Below, piece after piece: positions 25,701 through 39,300 of a stretch of 64,000 bases of DNA. The notes under the pieces are model-generated. The model was given only the letters and a program-made list of their open reading frames with translations. It searched no databases and was not told where the DNA came from. Position 1 is the stretch's first letter, and each line of letters opens with the position of its first letter. Source of the DNA: Eopsaltria australis (lineage: Eukaryota; Chordata; Aves; Passeriformes; Petroicidae); NCBI GenBank assembly GCA_034509425.1, contig JAVTVJ010000040.1:5753001-5817000 (forward strand), read 5' to 3'. The position numbers and the translations under genes were made by a program.

Positions 25701-27519
25701 CCATCACAGTGTTTAATAGCTCTGTTTTACTGAGCAGAATGAAAACAATAGGCAACAGATAAATATAAACTTCCCTGATATGTCTCTATTCTTAAACCTG
25801 AAGAAGTTAACAACAAAGTGGTGTCTTGGTTTCTACTCAACTCTTCTAGAGCTGAGCTAGACTATTCTCCTTATTCTTCTCTGTTGTCAGACAATGCTGA
25901 TAATTCTATGTGTAGTTTTTCCTTAAGAGTCTTGAACAAATTATACGAGGGCTTTTTTTTCCCCTTCCTAACAGACTTTTCCTCTGAGACTTGAAGTATA
26001 ATTTCACTCATCATCTGCTGTCACATTCCATTAGAAGTTACAGATGAGTATTTTCTGTGTTGCTTCATGGCACAGAAAAACTATGGTTTTGCATAATCTT
26101 TTACGTTTAATAAGAAATGGAACATCTGTGTGATTTTACTTGACTCTGGCCTTAGCTCAGTGGAAATGCTGAATGTCTTGTGTCGACCTTCCAGGGTGAG
26201 GGTAGAGCTGGGTCAGAGATGAGTTTGAGAACGTCTGTTCAAAATTCACTGTACTCTCTAAAAATGTGAATGCAAAGGCGTCAGGTGACTCCTGAGTAAA
26301 TGCTCAAGGCATTTTTTTGGGAGTTCCTCATTTTCAAAGCTTGCAAGGAAAAAGGTTAGTGAGGAAAATTGAATGCCTAAGAAGGGAATGAAACTAAGAA
26401 GGGCAACAGAGCTTTACTTTTACTTTTGTTTTATTTCAAAATGGAAGTTCCCGGAACTATTCAAAGGTTCATATTTAATGTCTAGATTTCCATTTCACAT
26501 GTCTTCCTGAATTCTGCTTCGTTTAGCGACTGATATAACCAAGCCTGTGTCCATATAAATATAAACAAAGTCACATGCAACAATGAGTGCCTTTACATTC
26601 TGCTTTCAGATGGCTCTAGTCCTCTGTTTTCACATAGAATTTCCCCTCAGACCTAGCTTTGAGATAAATAAACATTGTTAAAGATGTTCATTTTACTCAT
26701 TCCAGTATAATAAAAATAATAACACCTCATTATTTTCTTTGGAGTTTGATAACTGGATCCAGATCACATGCACTCTGAGTCTTTCCTTTTGGTGACCTCT
26801 TACTTTTTCTATTTATCCTAGCTTTTGGTTTTAATCTCCTTTCATTTGTTTCATGTCTTATTCCTCTCCTTTTACTCCTGCCTACCATTTGCAATGTGAA
26901 AAGAGCACACATCAGCTGAGCCATTCAGGTAATAAACTTTTTCAAATTTTTTCCAGCAAAGCCTCTCAATTTTTTGCTTTGGATATTCAATAGAATTTCA
27001 AAACTGAATTCTTTCCAGATATCAAATTTTAAAATGTCTAAATTGAGTCTAGATTAATTTTTAAATTCAACTACTCATTTATGGTGGAAAACCCTCATCA
27101 AAATTTAATTTTGTAGTTAATTAGAGATACAGAATATATTCAGTACCTAAACTTCAAGTAGTTAAAGACCAAAGAAACAATTCCCAATCTTGCAGTTCTT
27201 GAAGAGGAAGCAAAATGTTTTCATTACTACAATGAGTTCAGATTGCATTTAAAAGAATCAAAAATAGCTAGCTCCTTTTTAAAATAATTATCTGATACTC
27301 CTAAATCTTGGCATTTTCAACTCCTGATACAGGCAATAAGAGAAATTTAATCTTGACTCTGCAAGAATATGTTGTGTGTTTGTAGTTTTTCACAAGTCAA
27401 AAGACCACTTGTGTATGAGGGAAAGCAGGGGCAAGACAATGAGGAATCAAAAGTCTTGAAAACCGGAATAAATTATGTTGTCAGTGTTGTAGTGGGAGGC
27501 AATTGAAAGTTATACTGAC
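22703..27519. other. Unique AT-rich DNA without a supported gene
   Basis: Isolated acceptor- or donor-like words occur on both strands, for example acceptor-like tracts on the minus strand near 24.7 and 25.24 kb, but none bounds a convincing open segment. No interspersed repeat is recognised. Confidence 0.45.
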
Positions 27520-27601
27520 CTCAATATTTAAAAATACGTCTGTGTAGCAATCTACTTTTATACATAACAAAGAAAAGGGAACTTGAAAATAAACCTTAAA
27601 A
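27520..27601 (-). other. Candidate coding exon (82 bp)
   Basis: A minus-strand acceptor (TATTTTTTACTATGCCAG), 27 open codons (FKVYFQVPFSLLCIKVDCYT...) and the donor GAG|GTCAGT make an exon-like unit. Its phase does not match its immediate neighbours. Unrecognised. Confidence 0.18.
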
Positions 27602-28398
27602 CTGGCATAGTAAAAAATATATTTCAGGCAAACTAATTCAGAAGGGGAGAATAATGTTATTTTATTTGAATGAAATGAAAGCCAAATAAGCAGAAGCATT
27701 ACTGAGCTTTGAAACACAATATAAAATAATTTCTACTGTAAATGGAGAAGAACAAAAAAATCAACTCAAAACCAAAAATAACCAATGTTCATTCCTCTGT
27801 GTGCTACCTTATTAAAGAAAACTATTTCAATTTAAAGACATCCAGTTGGAAAAAACGAGCCATCATCCTTGTAGTCTTAGGCAGTCAAAGAGCACAAGAG
27901 GAAATCCTGGTTAACATCCATGTAATATTTGTATACAAATGAAAAAGTATACTATTAAAGCAGAAGAAGTCAATGAAAGGCCAAATGTAAATTGAGAAGC
28001 TGAAGACTGCAATTTAAGCCCCTGGAGATATTTTCACAACAGATTCTGCAGGGAAAATGAAGGGATAGCCCTAAACTATATCAGCATATTGTTTGTTAAT
28101 TGGCTGCCATGTGTGGCAAAATCTTTTTATTTTAATCCCATAGCAGATGCTGGTGAATATTCAGTATAAAGTAGAGAAGAGTTCATGTTAGCATTCCTAG
28201 AGCTGCGATTATAGCCCATAAAATCATGGTTGTAAATGGCCTCTTGGGAAAATCTGTGTATAAAAGAAGGACTCCAGATTGAGAAAATAAATCATGATCA
28301 AATATTATATAATTTACACCATTTGCTAAGAGAGAACATTAGGTCATTAGTCCATGTAAATAGAAGGACAAACAAACAAAAATGATATCCAGGGGCAT

Positions 28399-28947
28399 TT
28401 GAGTATTCAGCTTAATTTTGTATTTGACGTGATCAATGATAGGCAAAAATCCATCTTGCCTTTTGCCTCTGAGTCCTTTTACCTAGTATGGTGGTATGAA
28501 GGAAAGAGGCAGTCCTACATTACTAATGGTGATTTGTGTGCCGTGTCAGCTATGCTAGACAAGTTACGAAGCTATGCCCCTACCAGCAAGCTGAGCAGCT
28601 GCCATCCCCACAGCCAGCAGAAACAACTCCTGCCACAGCAGGCAACAAAAGCAGAGCTGTGGCACCTGCTGCCTTGGCCAGCTGAGGCCGTGGTCAGCCA
28701 TAATTCAAGGCAGTGGCAATGGGGCCACATAAACCAAACACATGCTCTGGCTTACTCAGCTGCTGTCCTATCTAGCCACAGCCATGTGCCCAACAGACAG
28801 CTTTCCACTCCCAGTTGTGGCTCTTGGGAAGGATCATCTGAATATCTTCCTCCTGAGAAGGAGAAAGGAAAAGCAAGGTGGTCTGTCCATGTGACAGAGA
28901 GCATCTCCCAGGACTTCAATGGGATGCCATCAACTTTTGTCACCTGA
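28399..28947 (+). other. Longest open frame in the window (182 codons), probably non-coding
   Basis: This is a plus-strand frame without stops, but its first ATG is only at about codon 52, leaving 131 codons. The second half is GC-richer than its surroundings, which reduces stop codons by itself. It has no domain, signal peptide or low-complexity pattern that I know. It lacks flanking splice signals of note on the plus strand, while a strong acceptor-like tract lies on the minus strand near 28850. Most likely a chance ORF in a GC-rich patch or an unrecognised old repeat. Confidence 0.15.
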
Positions 28948-29312
28948 GCACTTTGTTCTCATATAATACCATGAAGTCATGAAATAAAGACCCTGATGGG
29001 CTTTTCAGGCCCTGACATAACATTTAAACCTACGCAGGTTATTGTCTCTTACCCAGTTCAATGTCTTTCATAATTATTTCTTACAGAAACAGGGGTGTAA
29101 GACTATAGAGTGCCCTACATTGTGTCCACACTTTTTCAGGATCAGAGGGATGTTTAGCATGACCCTCTGCAGGATGGCAGCTTTTGTCCTACATCCAAAT
29201 CTTAATCTTAGTGACTGTAAAAACCTATGAAGTGAATGCAACTAAATTGTTTCTGTTCTTTCTGTTGTGTGGAAATAAGACAGCAGCTGAGCCTGAAGTC
29301 CAGCCAGCTTAC

Positions 29313-30042
29313 CTGATATGTTGGTTGAGACATCTGGGATTCGTGTCTCTGTGTCACAAAGATGTGTTTGAGTACCAAAGCATCCTGGTTCACACCCTCT
29401 GAAGCCAATTCCTCTTTGTCCTAGGAGTGCTGAAAACTATAACTGAGACTAAATTTTCAGAACAAAGTAATTTGATTATGCAAATATTAGGGCATGTCAG
29501 GATTTTTCTCTCCACGGAAAATTACCAGGGAGTCTCCGTATACAAATTTAGGTGGATGGTTGTTATTTTTTGCCTGGAATCTTCTACTGAATATGATGTC
29601 TGATTTTTGATCAGGCCATGCAAGAGCTGGTTCCAAGGCAAATCCTGAAAAAGAAGAATTCCAAGCTGTCAAGATGATTGTTACACTCTGAAGGATGGTT
29701 TTGAGGATGAAAAACTATATTTTTTTCCAGTCCTTAGAGTTTAAATTAGTCTTTATGATACAACTGACAGACTTTGTGATACATTTTCCACCACCTGAGA
29801 GCTTTCTTCTAATACTTAAGACTGCAAAACTCAGTGGAGACATTTTGACATGTGCTAAATATACATACTCAGAATAGGGTAAAGTTGCTCTGGTTTCTCT
29901 TCTTGCCTCTTTCTGCCTCACCTAAGCCCACTTATAATCTCAATTATTTCTTCAGAGACCTACCTTGCTTCACAGAGCAAGTGTCTATGGTACTTCCACC
30001 ATGGAGTAATTCATACATGGTGATATTCATGTGGCATTTGTG
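29313..30042 (-). other. Cluster of four phase-compatible candidate exons with short introns
   Basis: In transcription order on the minus strand the segments are 30042-29964 (HKCHMNITMYELLHGGST..., donor CAAG|GTAGGT) and 29854-29795 (HVKMSPLSFAVLSIRRKLS, donor TCAG|GTGGTG). Then come 29644-29526 (FALEPALAWPDQKSD..., acceptor TCTTCTTTTTCAG, donor CTG|GTAATT) and 29420-29313 (DKEELASEGVNQDALVLK..., donor CAG|GTAAGC). All three junctions keep one reading frame. The introns would be about 109, 150 and 105 bases. The first acceptor is weak. The product resembles a glycosylated extracellular region, but I recognise no family. Splice choices were made by eye. Confidence 0.28.
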
Positions 30043-31658
30043 CTATTTTTGCAGCTAAATTAACATTGTATTTTTGTTCTCTATGTATAGCTTCATTTTC
30101 CTTTCACATTCAGTTTCTCCCCACATATTTATCCATATTTAATTCTACTTTTCAGTTATTTTTTATAAATACATGGTGAATATATCAGATTAAAAAGCAA
30201 ACATTTACCATTACTTGGTATAAATACAGTCCTGTGGTACACATTCATTCTAAATTTAGGAAATACTGTGGTAAAAGCAATGCCACAGAAGAGTATTTGT
30301 TTACCTTTCAGAGGCGCCCTGGTTATTTAAGTAAAATTAAGTTAGATTCTTTTTTATAGGTTTTTGTCCATCACTGGAAAATAGTATTGGCACTAGCAAA
30401 ATTAACAACAAAACCCACACGTTTTCCACTATGCCTTAGAAAGAAGTTTTCACCCACATTAAGAAACAACGTGACACATTCTTTGATGGTGTTTCAGCTT
30501 GGAGGGATTGTTTTCACAGCTATGAAAAGGGAAATTGTTAGAAACACGGGTAATATGTCTAGGCTGAAATGAAAATAATTTGATGCATGATCAATTTATT
30601 GCTAATATTTATTCTTGTGGAAAAATATCTTTTGGACTTTTAATTCAATATACACTTTGTGAACACTGTTTGCCTGTCAAAATTTTCAAAGGGTGTCATT
30701 AACTGGTGAACCAAAGCTGATTGAATTATTTGCTTAGCAACTTTTGGCTAGCAAATAATTTCCATGCCAGGCCATGTTCTCTGGAAACAATCTTCCTCTG
30801 GTATTTGCCAAAAAAATTTCAGTCAATAATTTTGGAAATTTTTTTCAAATTTGTTTTCCATAGTGTTAAAGTCCTTTCAAGTCTTGTATGACTGATCACT
30901 TCAGATACATAAAATTGTTTCTGATGTATAATTTTAACAGCATTTTTCTCTTAATATCTGTTTATTGAGGGAGTTTAAAAGTAACATGTATTCCAATCTA
31001 TTTCTTTAATGAGTTTTTAGTTGAGCAATATATTGGTATAAAATATGAGCATAATGATTTGCAGCATTCTAGCCCAGCAATGAAGAACCACAGGAAAGAA
31101 CAGGAAAGAACCACACACCATTGCCTCAGGTGAAAAGAAATCACAGTAATCCAATTAATTCAGATCAGAAATGTATTACCAATAATTTTTTTCTTGAGTT
31201 TATAAGCACAACTCCACTTTTCAATGAACACAATCAGGTGAATGAGATTCCTATTTCTGTGATTTCTTTCCTAGGTTAACTTGAAAACTTTGATTATTCT
31301 TGAGTCTTTGAGGAAGAAGTAACAGAAAAGTTACTGATCTTTCACATTTGAATGCATAAAAATATCAGCTGTTTTTATATTTTTACTCATTTTTATTTGT
31401 GTTTAAAAGACCAACAAGATATCATAAAAATATTGCCATTTTCCCAACAAAGTTAAAAATGCAAAATACTACATTTTTAGTCAAGAATATTTTCTTTGTT
31501 TCCAGCAAACTCTGTAACAGAACTTGTTAAAATTTTCCTTTATTTCAAGGATGATATGACTATAATCTGTTTCTTAAAGCAATCTGTAGAAGACACTGTA
31601 ATACCCAAAACATACATGCTTTGGCTAGGAGATATCCCTGCATGCATTCCTTCGCTAC

Positions 31659-31689
31659 CTGACATAGAGTCTGGACTGAAGAGGGTTTC
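31659..31689 (-). other. Candidate 31-bp micro-exon
   Basis: The minus-strand acceptor CTCGATCTCCTGTGATACAG and the donor TCAG|GTAGCG bound 31 bases. In the frame that joins the 30.0 kb candidate it reads KPSSVQTLCQ. Its weight comes only from this phase fit. Confidence 0.15.
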
Positions 31690-32874
31690 CTGTATCACAG
31701 GAGATCGAGTCAGGTGTTGGAATTGCAAATATTTCACTGTCTCTCTACTTGCAGAACTCTGTTGTTTAAAGTCAACCATTTATTACAGTATTGAAGAACA
31801 TAGGAATGACCTTGACGGGTAAGAGCAGAAATCCATGCAGCTTTGTGACAATGGCCAGCAAGGGACACATCAGAGAATGGCAGAAGTACAAAACAACCTT
31901 TCCCTGATAGTCTCTCCCAGTTCCCAACCTGCAAGATATCTGGAGCCATAAGTGTATCGGGCTCATGGCATTTAGTAGCCCTCAACAGAATTTTATTCTC
32001 TGATATTGCCTATCTTTTTGATCTCACTTATACTTTTTGCCTGTGATTTTTGCTTAGGAACAAGGACTTCCTTTGGTTTTCTTTATACGTGCTATCTTTT
32101 CATTTCATTTGGTGTCTTCCACATCCTGAGCTATGTGAAACATCGAATAATTGTTTCCCGTTCATCTTCTCTCTGGCATTCAGGATATTATATTCTTCTT
32201 TTGTATCTGTTGCCTGTTCAGTTGAGTCATTTCCAGACTGATCTGTTCTGCTCTGTATAATTTCTTCTTATCTCCTTGTCATGGCTTTCATCCTTCTCTG
32301 TACTATTTTTATAGTATCCTGTTTGATATGGTGCAGCCACAACTCCAAGAAGCATTAAATACATTTTTGCTTAGTAGACTATTCCATCTTCATACAGTAG
32401 TCTTTCTTTTTAACCACGAGGAATACTGAGGTGATAATGTCAGAAAACTACTTATAGTGACTACTAGGTGCCTTTTATGAGTGAAAGCATTTGATTTATA
32501 ATCCATTGTCTCATCTCTGGCTGAATGTTTGCAGTTAGTTTTTCATTAGTGCATTATTTTGCATTGAACTGACATTGAATTTAATCCGCCATTTCATCAC
32601 CTGCTCATTCAGTAATTTCCATCAATTCTCAGTTCTCACTGCTGCACACTGACTCTCTGGGCATTGATGGGTTAAGAGTTCACAGAACTTGCTGTGCAGA
32701 GAGACCAGAAGTCTTTTCAGAAAAGATGCTTTGACAGCAGCTAATGACTTCTTTGGCTGTAGCTCCCAACTGCCATGAACACTTTGATTTTGGTTTGATC
32801 CAAAGAACTGATCTGTCACAATATTAACCACAACAGTGTAATGGCAGGTGTAGTTTTAGTTTTTAAATATATTC

Positions 32875-32916
32875 ATGGGTAAATAACATCAAAATATGGG
32901 TAAATAATATCAAAGT
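32875..32916. repeat. 21-bp tandem duplication
   Basis: Two adjacent 21-base units beginning ATGGGTAAATAA differ at two positions. This is a simple local duplication in AT-rich unique DNA. Confidence 0.9.
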
Positions 32917-33524
32917 TTTCTGATGGAAACATGGCTTTTAGATTAGGGGACTGGAATGAGAGTGAGAATGGAGGGAGAAGCTGGTAGATGAATTCCAGCG
33001 ATATTGAAGGCCAGAACAGCTCATGTGGGAGAAAGTTCTTGCAACTACTCCAGGCAGGGAAATGTTTAACTTGGTGTTTGCATGGCTTAGATACTAAAGT
33101 CAGTGAGAAAGGTGCATGAAAGCAGGCTTCACTAACTCTGGTGGTCATCATGCTATTTGTCAAACAGTCATACTGTTGAGTTACTTAGTGTTTGCCTAAT
33201 ACATTGAAATGTAGAAGTTATACATTAAGGTTGCATGCATTGTTATAATAGGCATGAAAAATTTTATGATGGGGGGGTGTGTTGGTTTATAAATAAACCT
33301 AAGGAGTTTAATTACCTAGAAATCTTAGTTTCCCACCTCCTTTTTGAGAGCAAAATTGAAACCAACAGCAAAAGTGTCTTCACCTCATCTGGGCTGACTG
33401 TGAAAGGATTTATAACATATTGTTGTCAGAGCATTGTGACCAGCATTGAAATAAGTGTGCCTGCTTGAGCCTCCTGTGTGTGTGTCTGTAATCTTGATGC
33501 TAAGATTGAACAGCTGCTGTGTAC

Positions 33525-33606
33525 CTGTCAGTAGTGTGTGTTTGCCATGGTAAAGCAATCTTTCTTTCCCTGCACTTTCCTCTGCTGGAATGAAGCCAAC
33601 CAAGTT
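33525..33606 (-). other. Candidate coding exon (82 bp)
   Basis: A very good minus-strand acceptor (TTTCTTCCCATTTCTTTCTGCAG) precedes 27 open codons (NLVGFIPAEESAGKERLLYH...). The donor is GACAG|GTACAC. The start phase fits the 35.8 kb candidate. The following candidate at 31.7 kb does not fit directly. Confidence 0.25.
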
Positions 33607-35793
33607 CTGCAGAAAGAAATGGGAAGAAATTAAAATATGTAAATCAGCATCTAGTACGGGGGTTATTATGTGAGAAAGCTACTGACATCCTTCTCTAACA
33701 CTGTTCTCTCTCTGTACTGCTAAAAACTGGGCACTGAGCAGTGGAAGCTTGTATTTTTGCAGTAGGAACTCTACATTACCCTGACTAAGCCTGTGGTGAC
33801 AACTAATGGCTCAGTATTCAGAAAGTAGCCTAAAGATTTTGAGAAAGAGATCTCCAATCCTGTAAAAATATTTTAGATGCCTGTAGGGAGCATGTAAGAT
33901 TCTAATAATTGCACATTCATTGGATCAAGGGAAGAGAAACATTCGAACAACTTCACTGCAGATGACAAGGTAACACAAAACAGCATTTTTTCTGTCCATG
34001 CATTATAAAGGCACAGCCAGCACAAGTCTGAAAAGAGGAAAATAGTACGTATTCCATGCTGTAAAGCACAGGTTTTCTCAGGGTAAAATTTTTGAAACTA
34101 AAGAAAAAGGTATTATCATTTTTATCTTTGGAAGAGAAAGCTTCAAGCATAAAAATAGATACACAATGGAGAAGCACTAGTAAAGAAGTCTTGGAAGTAG
34201 TCTAACTGAAGCAGTTCAGAACTCCAACATGTGCTAAAAAATGCTTTATCATAAGAAATAAACAGCTCACACAAGCATGCGTGGCAGGAATGTACCTTGC
34301 AATTCTCTGTGGTTAGAGCACATGAGTGGGAGGTCAGACACAGTCATTCAAACACCTGTGAGGGAGATCTGGACTTTTGCTTGCTTCACCCGGCTGAGGG
34401 CTGCAACCATTGCAGGCTTAGCATCATCATGTGAATTCTAATCCCTTCAGCTAAAAGGGAAATGAAATGCTTAAAGTCCTTACAATTGGGGCACAGTTCA
34501 ATGAATGAAGTCTCTCTCTTCCGTCACTTTTGGTACTCATATTTTGACTTAATATATATTCTTCATTTTCAGTAAATTATTCAATAAATTTGACTTTAAT
34601 TTGTAGAAAACTATGAGATAAAATGAAATATCTTAACATATTGACTTTTTCTAAAAATGGTTTTCCTTGACTTTAGTTATCAGGATAGCAAGAAGAGTGA
34701 GCCACAGAATCAGCAGTGCAAATCAGGGTAACCAGATAACATGTTATCTACTGGAATGCAAATATGAACAGCAACTGCAAGACTGGAAGGGGTTATGCTG
34801 TGATCTACTACAGATGACAGTACACACTGATACCTAAGGCGTTGCATCACCAAGAACTGCAAGTTTAAAAGATGACTGTGGGAGTTTTGGAAGGGTTATG
34901 AGAAAGAAATAGAGAAGCTGATTATTTGCATAAGTACAAAGATAGGAAAAAAACAAACAATCACAAGCATCAATTGTGATGGCAATTAAGGGCCACTGAA
35001 GCCCAGACCAGGGGAATAGTATGTGGCAAACGGTGTGGATTGTCTCTGATGACAACGATAGTTAATCACACGGGAAAATGATCAGAAGCAGCCATGAGAG
35101 CATCAGACTAACCATAAAAAAAAGGCTAATGCAGTCTTGAGTCTAACTCAGCATGTGGTGAACAAATTGAGCACAAGATGGAAAAGAGCATAAAATGAAG
35201 AAGCTTTGTAACGACTGGTATTACTCCTAAACATCTGAGAAATGAAAAGAAGAAAAAGTGGTTCTGACAGATGAAAGGAAACCTGATGCAATTGCCATTT
35301 TTTTGAAACTTAACTGGACAATTCACATACCTGGATAGTTAAAAGTACTGGTCATAATCTGTTCAGGAAGTTTGGAATGCATAAAAGGAGGTGCTGAGAC
35401 AGACCTTTATTGTGAGAATGCCACCACATATTTCGCGTGTTCCTGTGGCTTCATGTATTAACTAACATGACTCAAGATGGGGCTTGGTGGAGGAAACAGA
35501 ATGAAGTCCAAAAAAAAGACCATTTATTCCTTCAGCACCTGTCTGCACCACATAGAAATATCTGTCTGGGGGATGTTAGTTTGAGCTGATATTTTCCTAA
35601 TGTAATAAGATAGATAACTACATCTAAAGTAACTCTGCTCTGGATTTCATTACATAGATATCACAGATTTGTTTACTAGATATGTGTGGTTGCCGGAAGG
35701 AGCAGTGAGACAAAAAAAGAAAATTACCTTATAGAAACTAAGAATGAGATACAAGAAGACATGAAATGTCATGTCATTATATGCAGAAGATAC

Positions 35794-35900
35794 CTTTCCA
35801 TTGGAAGGTGCCTCAAAGGGGAGACATAGTCTCAAAGTTGTAGGTTCCCAGTCTATCAGTTGGGAAGAATTGTTAAACAAAAGTTTGGAAAGCTGGCATT
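35794..35900 (-). other. Candidate coding exon (107 bp)
   Basis: The minus-strand acceptor is GGCAGTTGTCCGCAG. Two bases and 35 open codons follow, reading CQLSKLLFNNSSQLIDWEPT and ending FEAPSNGK. The donor is GGAAAG|GTATCT. It contains an NNSS glycosylation sequon. It ends in phase 0, and the 33.5 kb candidate starts in phase 0. Not recognised. Confidence 0.25.
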
Positions 35901-36198
35901 CTGCGGACAACTGCCTCTATCAGGCTGATGGGGAGTACCTGAAGGCAGGAGGAACACCTGAACCCTCACTTTTCCCCTGAATTCACACAATTGTTTCTTT
36001 GTTATTTATTAGGCAATTCTATCTATTCCAAAGTTAACATAATGTCTTAAGATAAACAGTGAAGAGGAGCTCATTCCTCTAGAGTCTTTAACAAATAAAA
36101 CAGTGACACTTGCCTATCAAGGAGATGACTTGATCTAGGCAAGTCTCCTCTAGGTTAATGGGCTCAGAAAACCCTCTTTTATAGGATGTCGCCATAAC

Positions 36199-36311
36199 CC
36201 CTTAGTTCAGGAGAAAGGACTCTCCTCCACATTGGCACACTAAAATGAAGGCCGGAGTTGGACACGAATGGATTATTTATGCCTTTACTCTGTGGCATAT
36301 TGACTAGATGC
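36199..36311 (-). other. Candidate coding exon (113 bp), weak donor
   Basis: A minus-strand acceptor (TTTACCTCATCTAGCAG) is followed by 37 open codons including NNPFVSNSGLHFSVPMW. The best donor, AGGG|GTTATG, is weak. If it is not used, the frame stops eight codons later. The one-base end matches the two-base start of the next candidate at 35.8 kb. Confidence 0.18.
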
Positions 36312-39300
36312 CTGCTAGATGAGGTAAAAAAATATTCCTGTAAACTGATTCCTGGTTTATACTTTGCTGTTGTTGGGTTTTTTAATTTATTTTTCATTTT
36401 TATTTTAAATTAATTAGAATTGCAAGTTAAGCACTGTCCACCAGGCTTCCTCTGCTTTCTAAGGAGCTGTATGTTGCAAGTGAGTATTTAAGAACACTAC
36501 CTGGAAGGTGGAACCAGTACAGAGCCCCTTCCCTGTCTGCTCACCTCTTACAAAAGCAAACTTAGAAATTAATTTGATTAAAACAGTCACATGCCTGTAC
36601 CATGTTTGGCATGCTATTGAAAACTGGTAGAAAATTCTGGTTTTAAGTGTTATTGGAAAACTTACATAGAAGAATGATTACAGTATGTTCTACTGGCTGT
36701 AAACCAGACTCCATTATTAATGCTAAAAAGGAAGTTGCAGAGTGACTTGAAGGCAGTGCAAAAATACTATTCTGGGAAAAGGGGGAAAAAACACCTAAAT
36801 GCTCAAGCTTTTATTAGTCCAGGAGAAAAGAGTGTAAAAAAAAGCAGTGGGTGAGTCTGAAACCAGGCAAGTTCAGACAGAGCGGCAGTGCTTCCAAAAA
36901 TTGCTTTCTTAATTATGTGGCAAACTATGAAGACAGAAGATCTCTCCTATCCTTGAACCCTGACACTTGCACATCTGGGCATGTTCTGAGCTGAACCAAG
37001 ACCTTCAGCATAGGTACTAAGCAATGAAGATGTTTTGTTTGCTAACAGCTTTAGGAAGACTAGTGAAATATTTTCTGGGCATTCATGGTAATACAGCTTT
37101 TGCAGCCACAGAAATCTTTGGGCATCAAGATTGCAAATAGGCTTTGTGATTCACTCATTTACATTGTCCTAGTGTTGTATTTGAGGTACCACAGTGATAT
37201 TTGAAAACTTTCTGGATAAAACTATGTAGCATCAGAATAGTGGTTTACTTTTATAAATTGTTTTGGAGAGTTCAGATCATGGAAACAGAAACAGCAGACA
37301 GTGCGATTCAATTTTGGTTTTTGCCATCACTTATTTGTTGTTATTGACATCTTGAGGTAATTCCACTGCTCTGAATCTGCACATCATGCTGCAAAAACAC
37401 CTGGATCCACATCCAGTGTGGAGCTAGGCTCTCTGTGCTCCAGGAAGCCAGGTAGCTGGTAAATCTCTTGCTGTAGGATGTAGGACTTAACACTCCACAT
37501 CATCCCTGCCAGGTAATTTGTGCACTGGCATGTAGCAGCAGTTAAATGAAAAAGCCTTTAAGCAATCCTCTAGAGTTGAAGGTGAGGCGCCTGTTGCTCA
37601 GGAGGCAAAACTGAGAAATGAAAAATAAAAATGTCACTGCAGAACAAGTAGATGAAATCCATAATTATTTCTATTTTAAGAAATGCTACAGGAAAATCCT
37701 GCTGAGGGAATAAGCAGGGTGACATTTCATCAGAAGCTAGGCATATGTTCTTTATTTTTCAGAATAAAAGTTATCCTTATTTGATATTATATATCATGTC
37801 TCTCTTAAAAGATTGTACATTGGTACATTAAACTTTGTTTGCATTATTCTGAAAACCCTCTATTGCTGCCATGTGTGGATTCTTTTGTCTCTTCTGGTAT
37901 TTTGGCATGTTTGGGGACAAGCATGGAAACCATGCCCAGTAAAGACTCATCAGGACAGAAGAGCAGAGCAGACAAAGGGAGAAAGAGCTTCAGCCACTTG
38001 TGGAAAAAGCAAGACTTGCAGTACCATTCAAATGTACCAGAGAGCAGAATTTGGGAATTTCAAGTCAAATGGCATGAAACTAAAAATTACTGCCATTTTT
38101 CATTTTAAAAAATCATTAAAATGTCTGGGTGTATGAATTTGGCTTGATTCTTTATTATTTGTCTGAGATATCAGAAATCTACATTTAAGTGCCTTACACA
38201 GTGATTCTTTATCTCAGATATGAGTCCATTAGCTCTATAGTTTGAGTTAATTAGTGTTTCCAGACAGACAAATACTTTCTCAAACATTTTTTGATCAGTT
38301 ATGACTATGCTAAGAAAGGTAAGCAGTCTGTGTTGTATGAAGGGAACTTCCAGGCAAAGATGTATTTCTAAGTTAAGATCGTGCCATGGTAATCCTTGGC
38401 AGCTAAAATAGTCAATAAAAGGTGAGGCAACTCTGCTTTGGGCCTCTCTGAATGCTCAGGGCCAGGAAGGCACAAAGCTACCTCTGCTTCTGCTTTGGTC
38501 CTTCCCTTACCCTGTGCACTTGTGAATATTCTTTCTCTCCCTATGGTGAGAGATCTTGTACTCCTGGCCCATATAAACCTGAAAAATTATGCATCCTTTC
38601 TCAAAAGCAAAAGTATGAGCTCAGGTAGTAGGAAATACAGAAAGCATTTACTGTGATTTTCAAAGCTCCCATTAGTGAACTGGGAGAAAAAAAAAAGGGA
38701 AATTTTCTCTAGCCTAAATAATTGTAGATGTACATAAAGAGTTTGCAGGACCTTTACACTTGTTTGAACAAAATAAATGGGCTAATAAATGGGTTTTAGA
38801 CAGTAAAAGTTTGCTGATACCTGGAACTTCCCCAACAGACTATCATGTTATTCTAAGAGTAACAAGGGGAAAGTCATGTGTGAGGTTGCCAAATGTCTCA
38901 GAAATCAAACTGTATATTAACATCTACTGATTTCTCCTTATCTACCATGTTAGTAATGTCTTCAAACATGAGATCCCTTGCCTGATTTTATGCTTCCCAT
39001 CTTTAATCAAGCTGTGTCTTCCCAGCTGCTGTCCATCTTTAAGACAGTTTCTAGAGATGAGCTCTGTGAAAATACAAACTCTAAGGTAGCGAATGAGGCT
39101 GGCTCTGAATTTGCATTTGTAGCTACTTTGCCCAAGACAGCCCTTATGAATGCCAAGACTGGAAAATATAAAAATTTTACTACTATCAGACCAAACTGGT
39201 GGGTTTCCAACTGAATTCTTTAGTGATAAATGTTAGCTGCTATTTTCAAGCCCTTTTGAAATTGAATCCTCTGATAAAAAAAGATTAATTTAAAAGTCAG

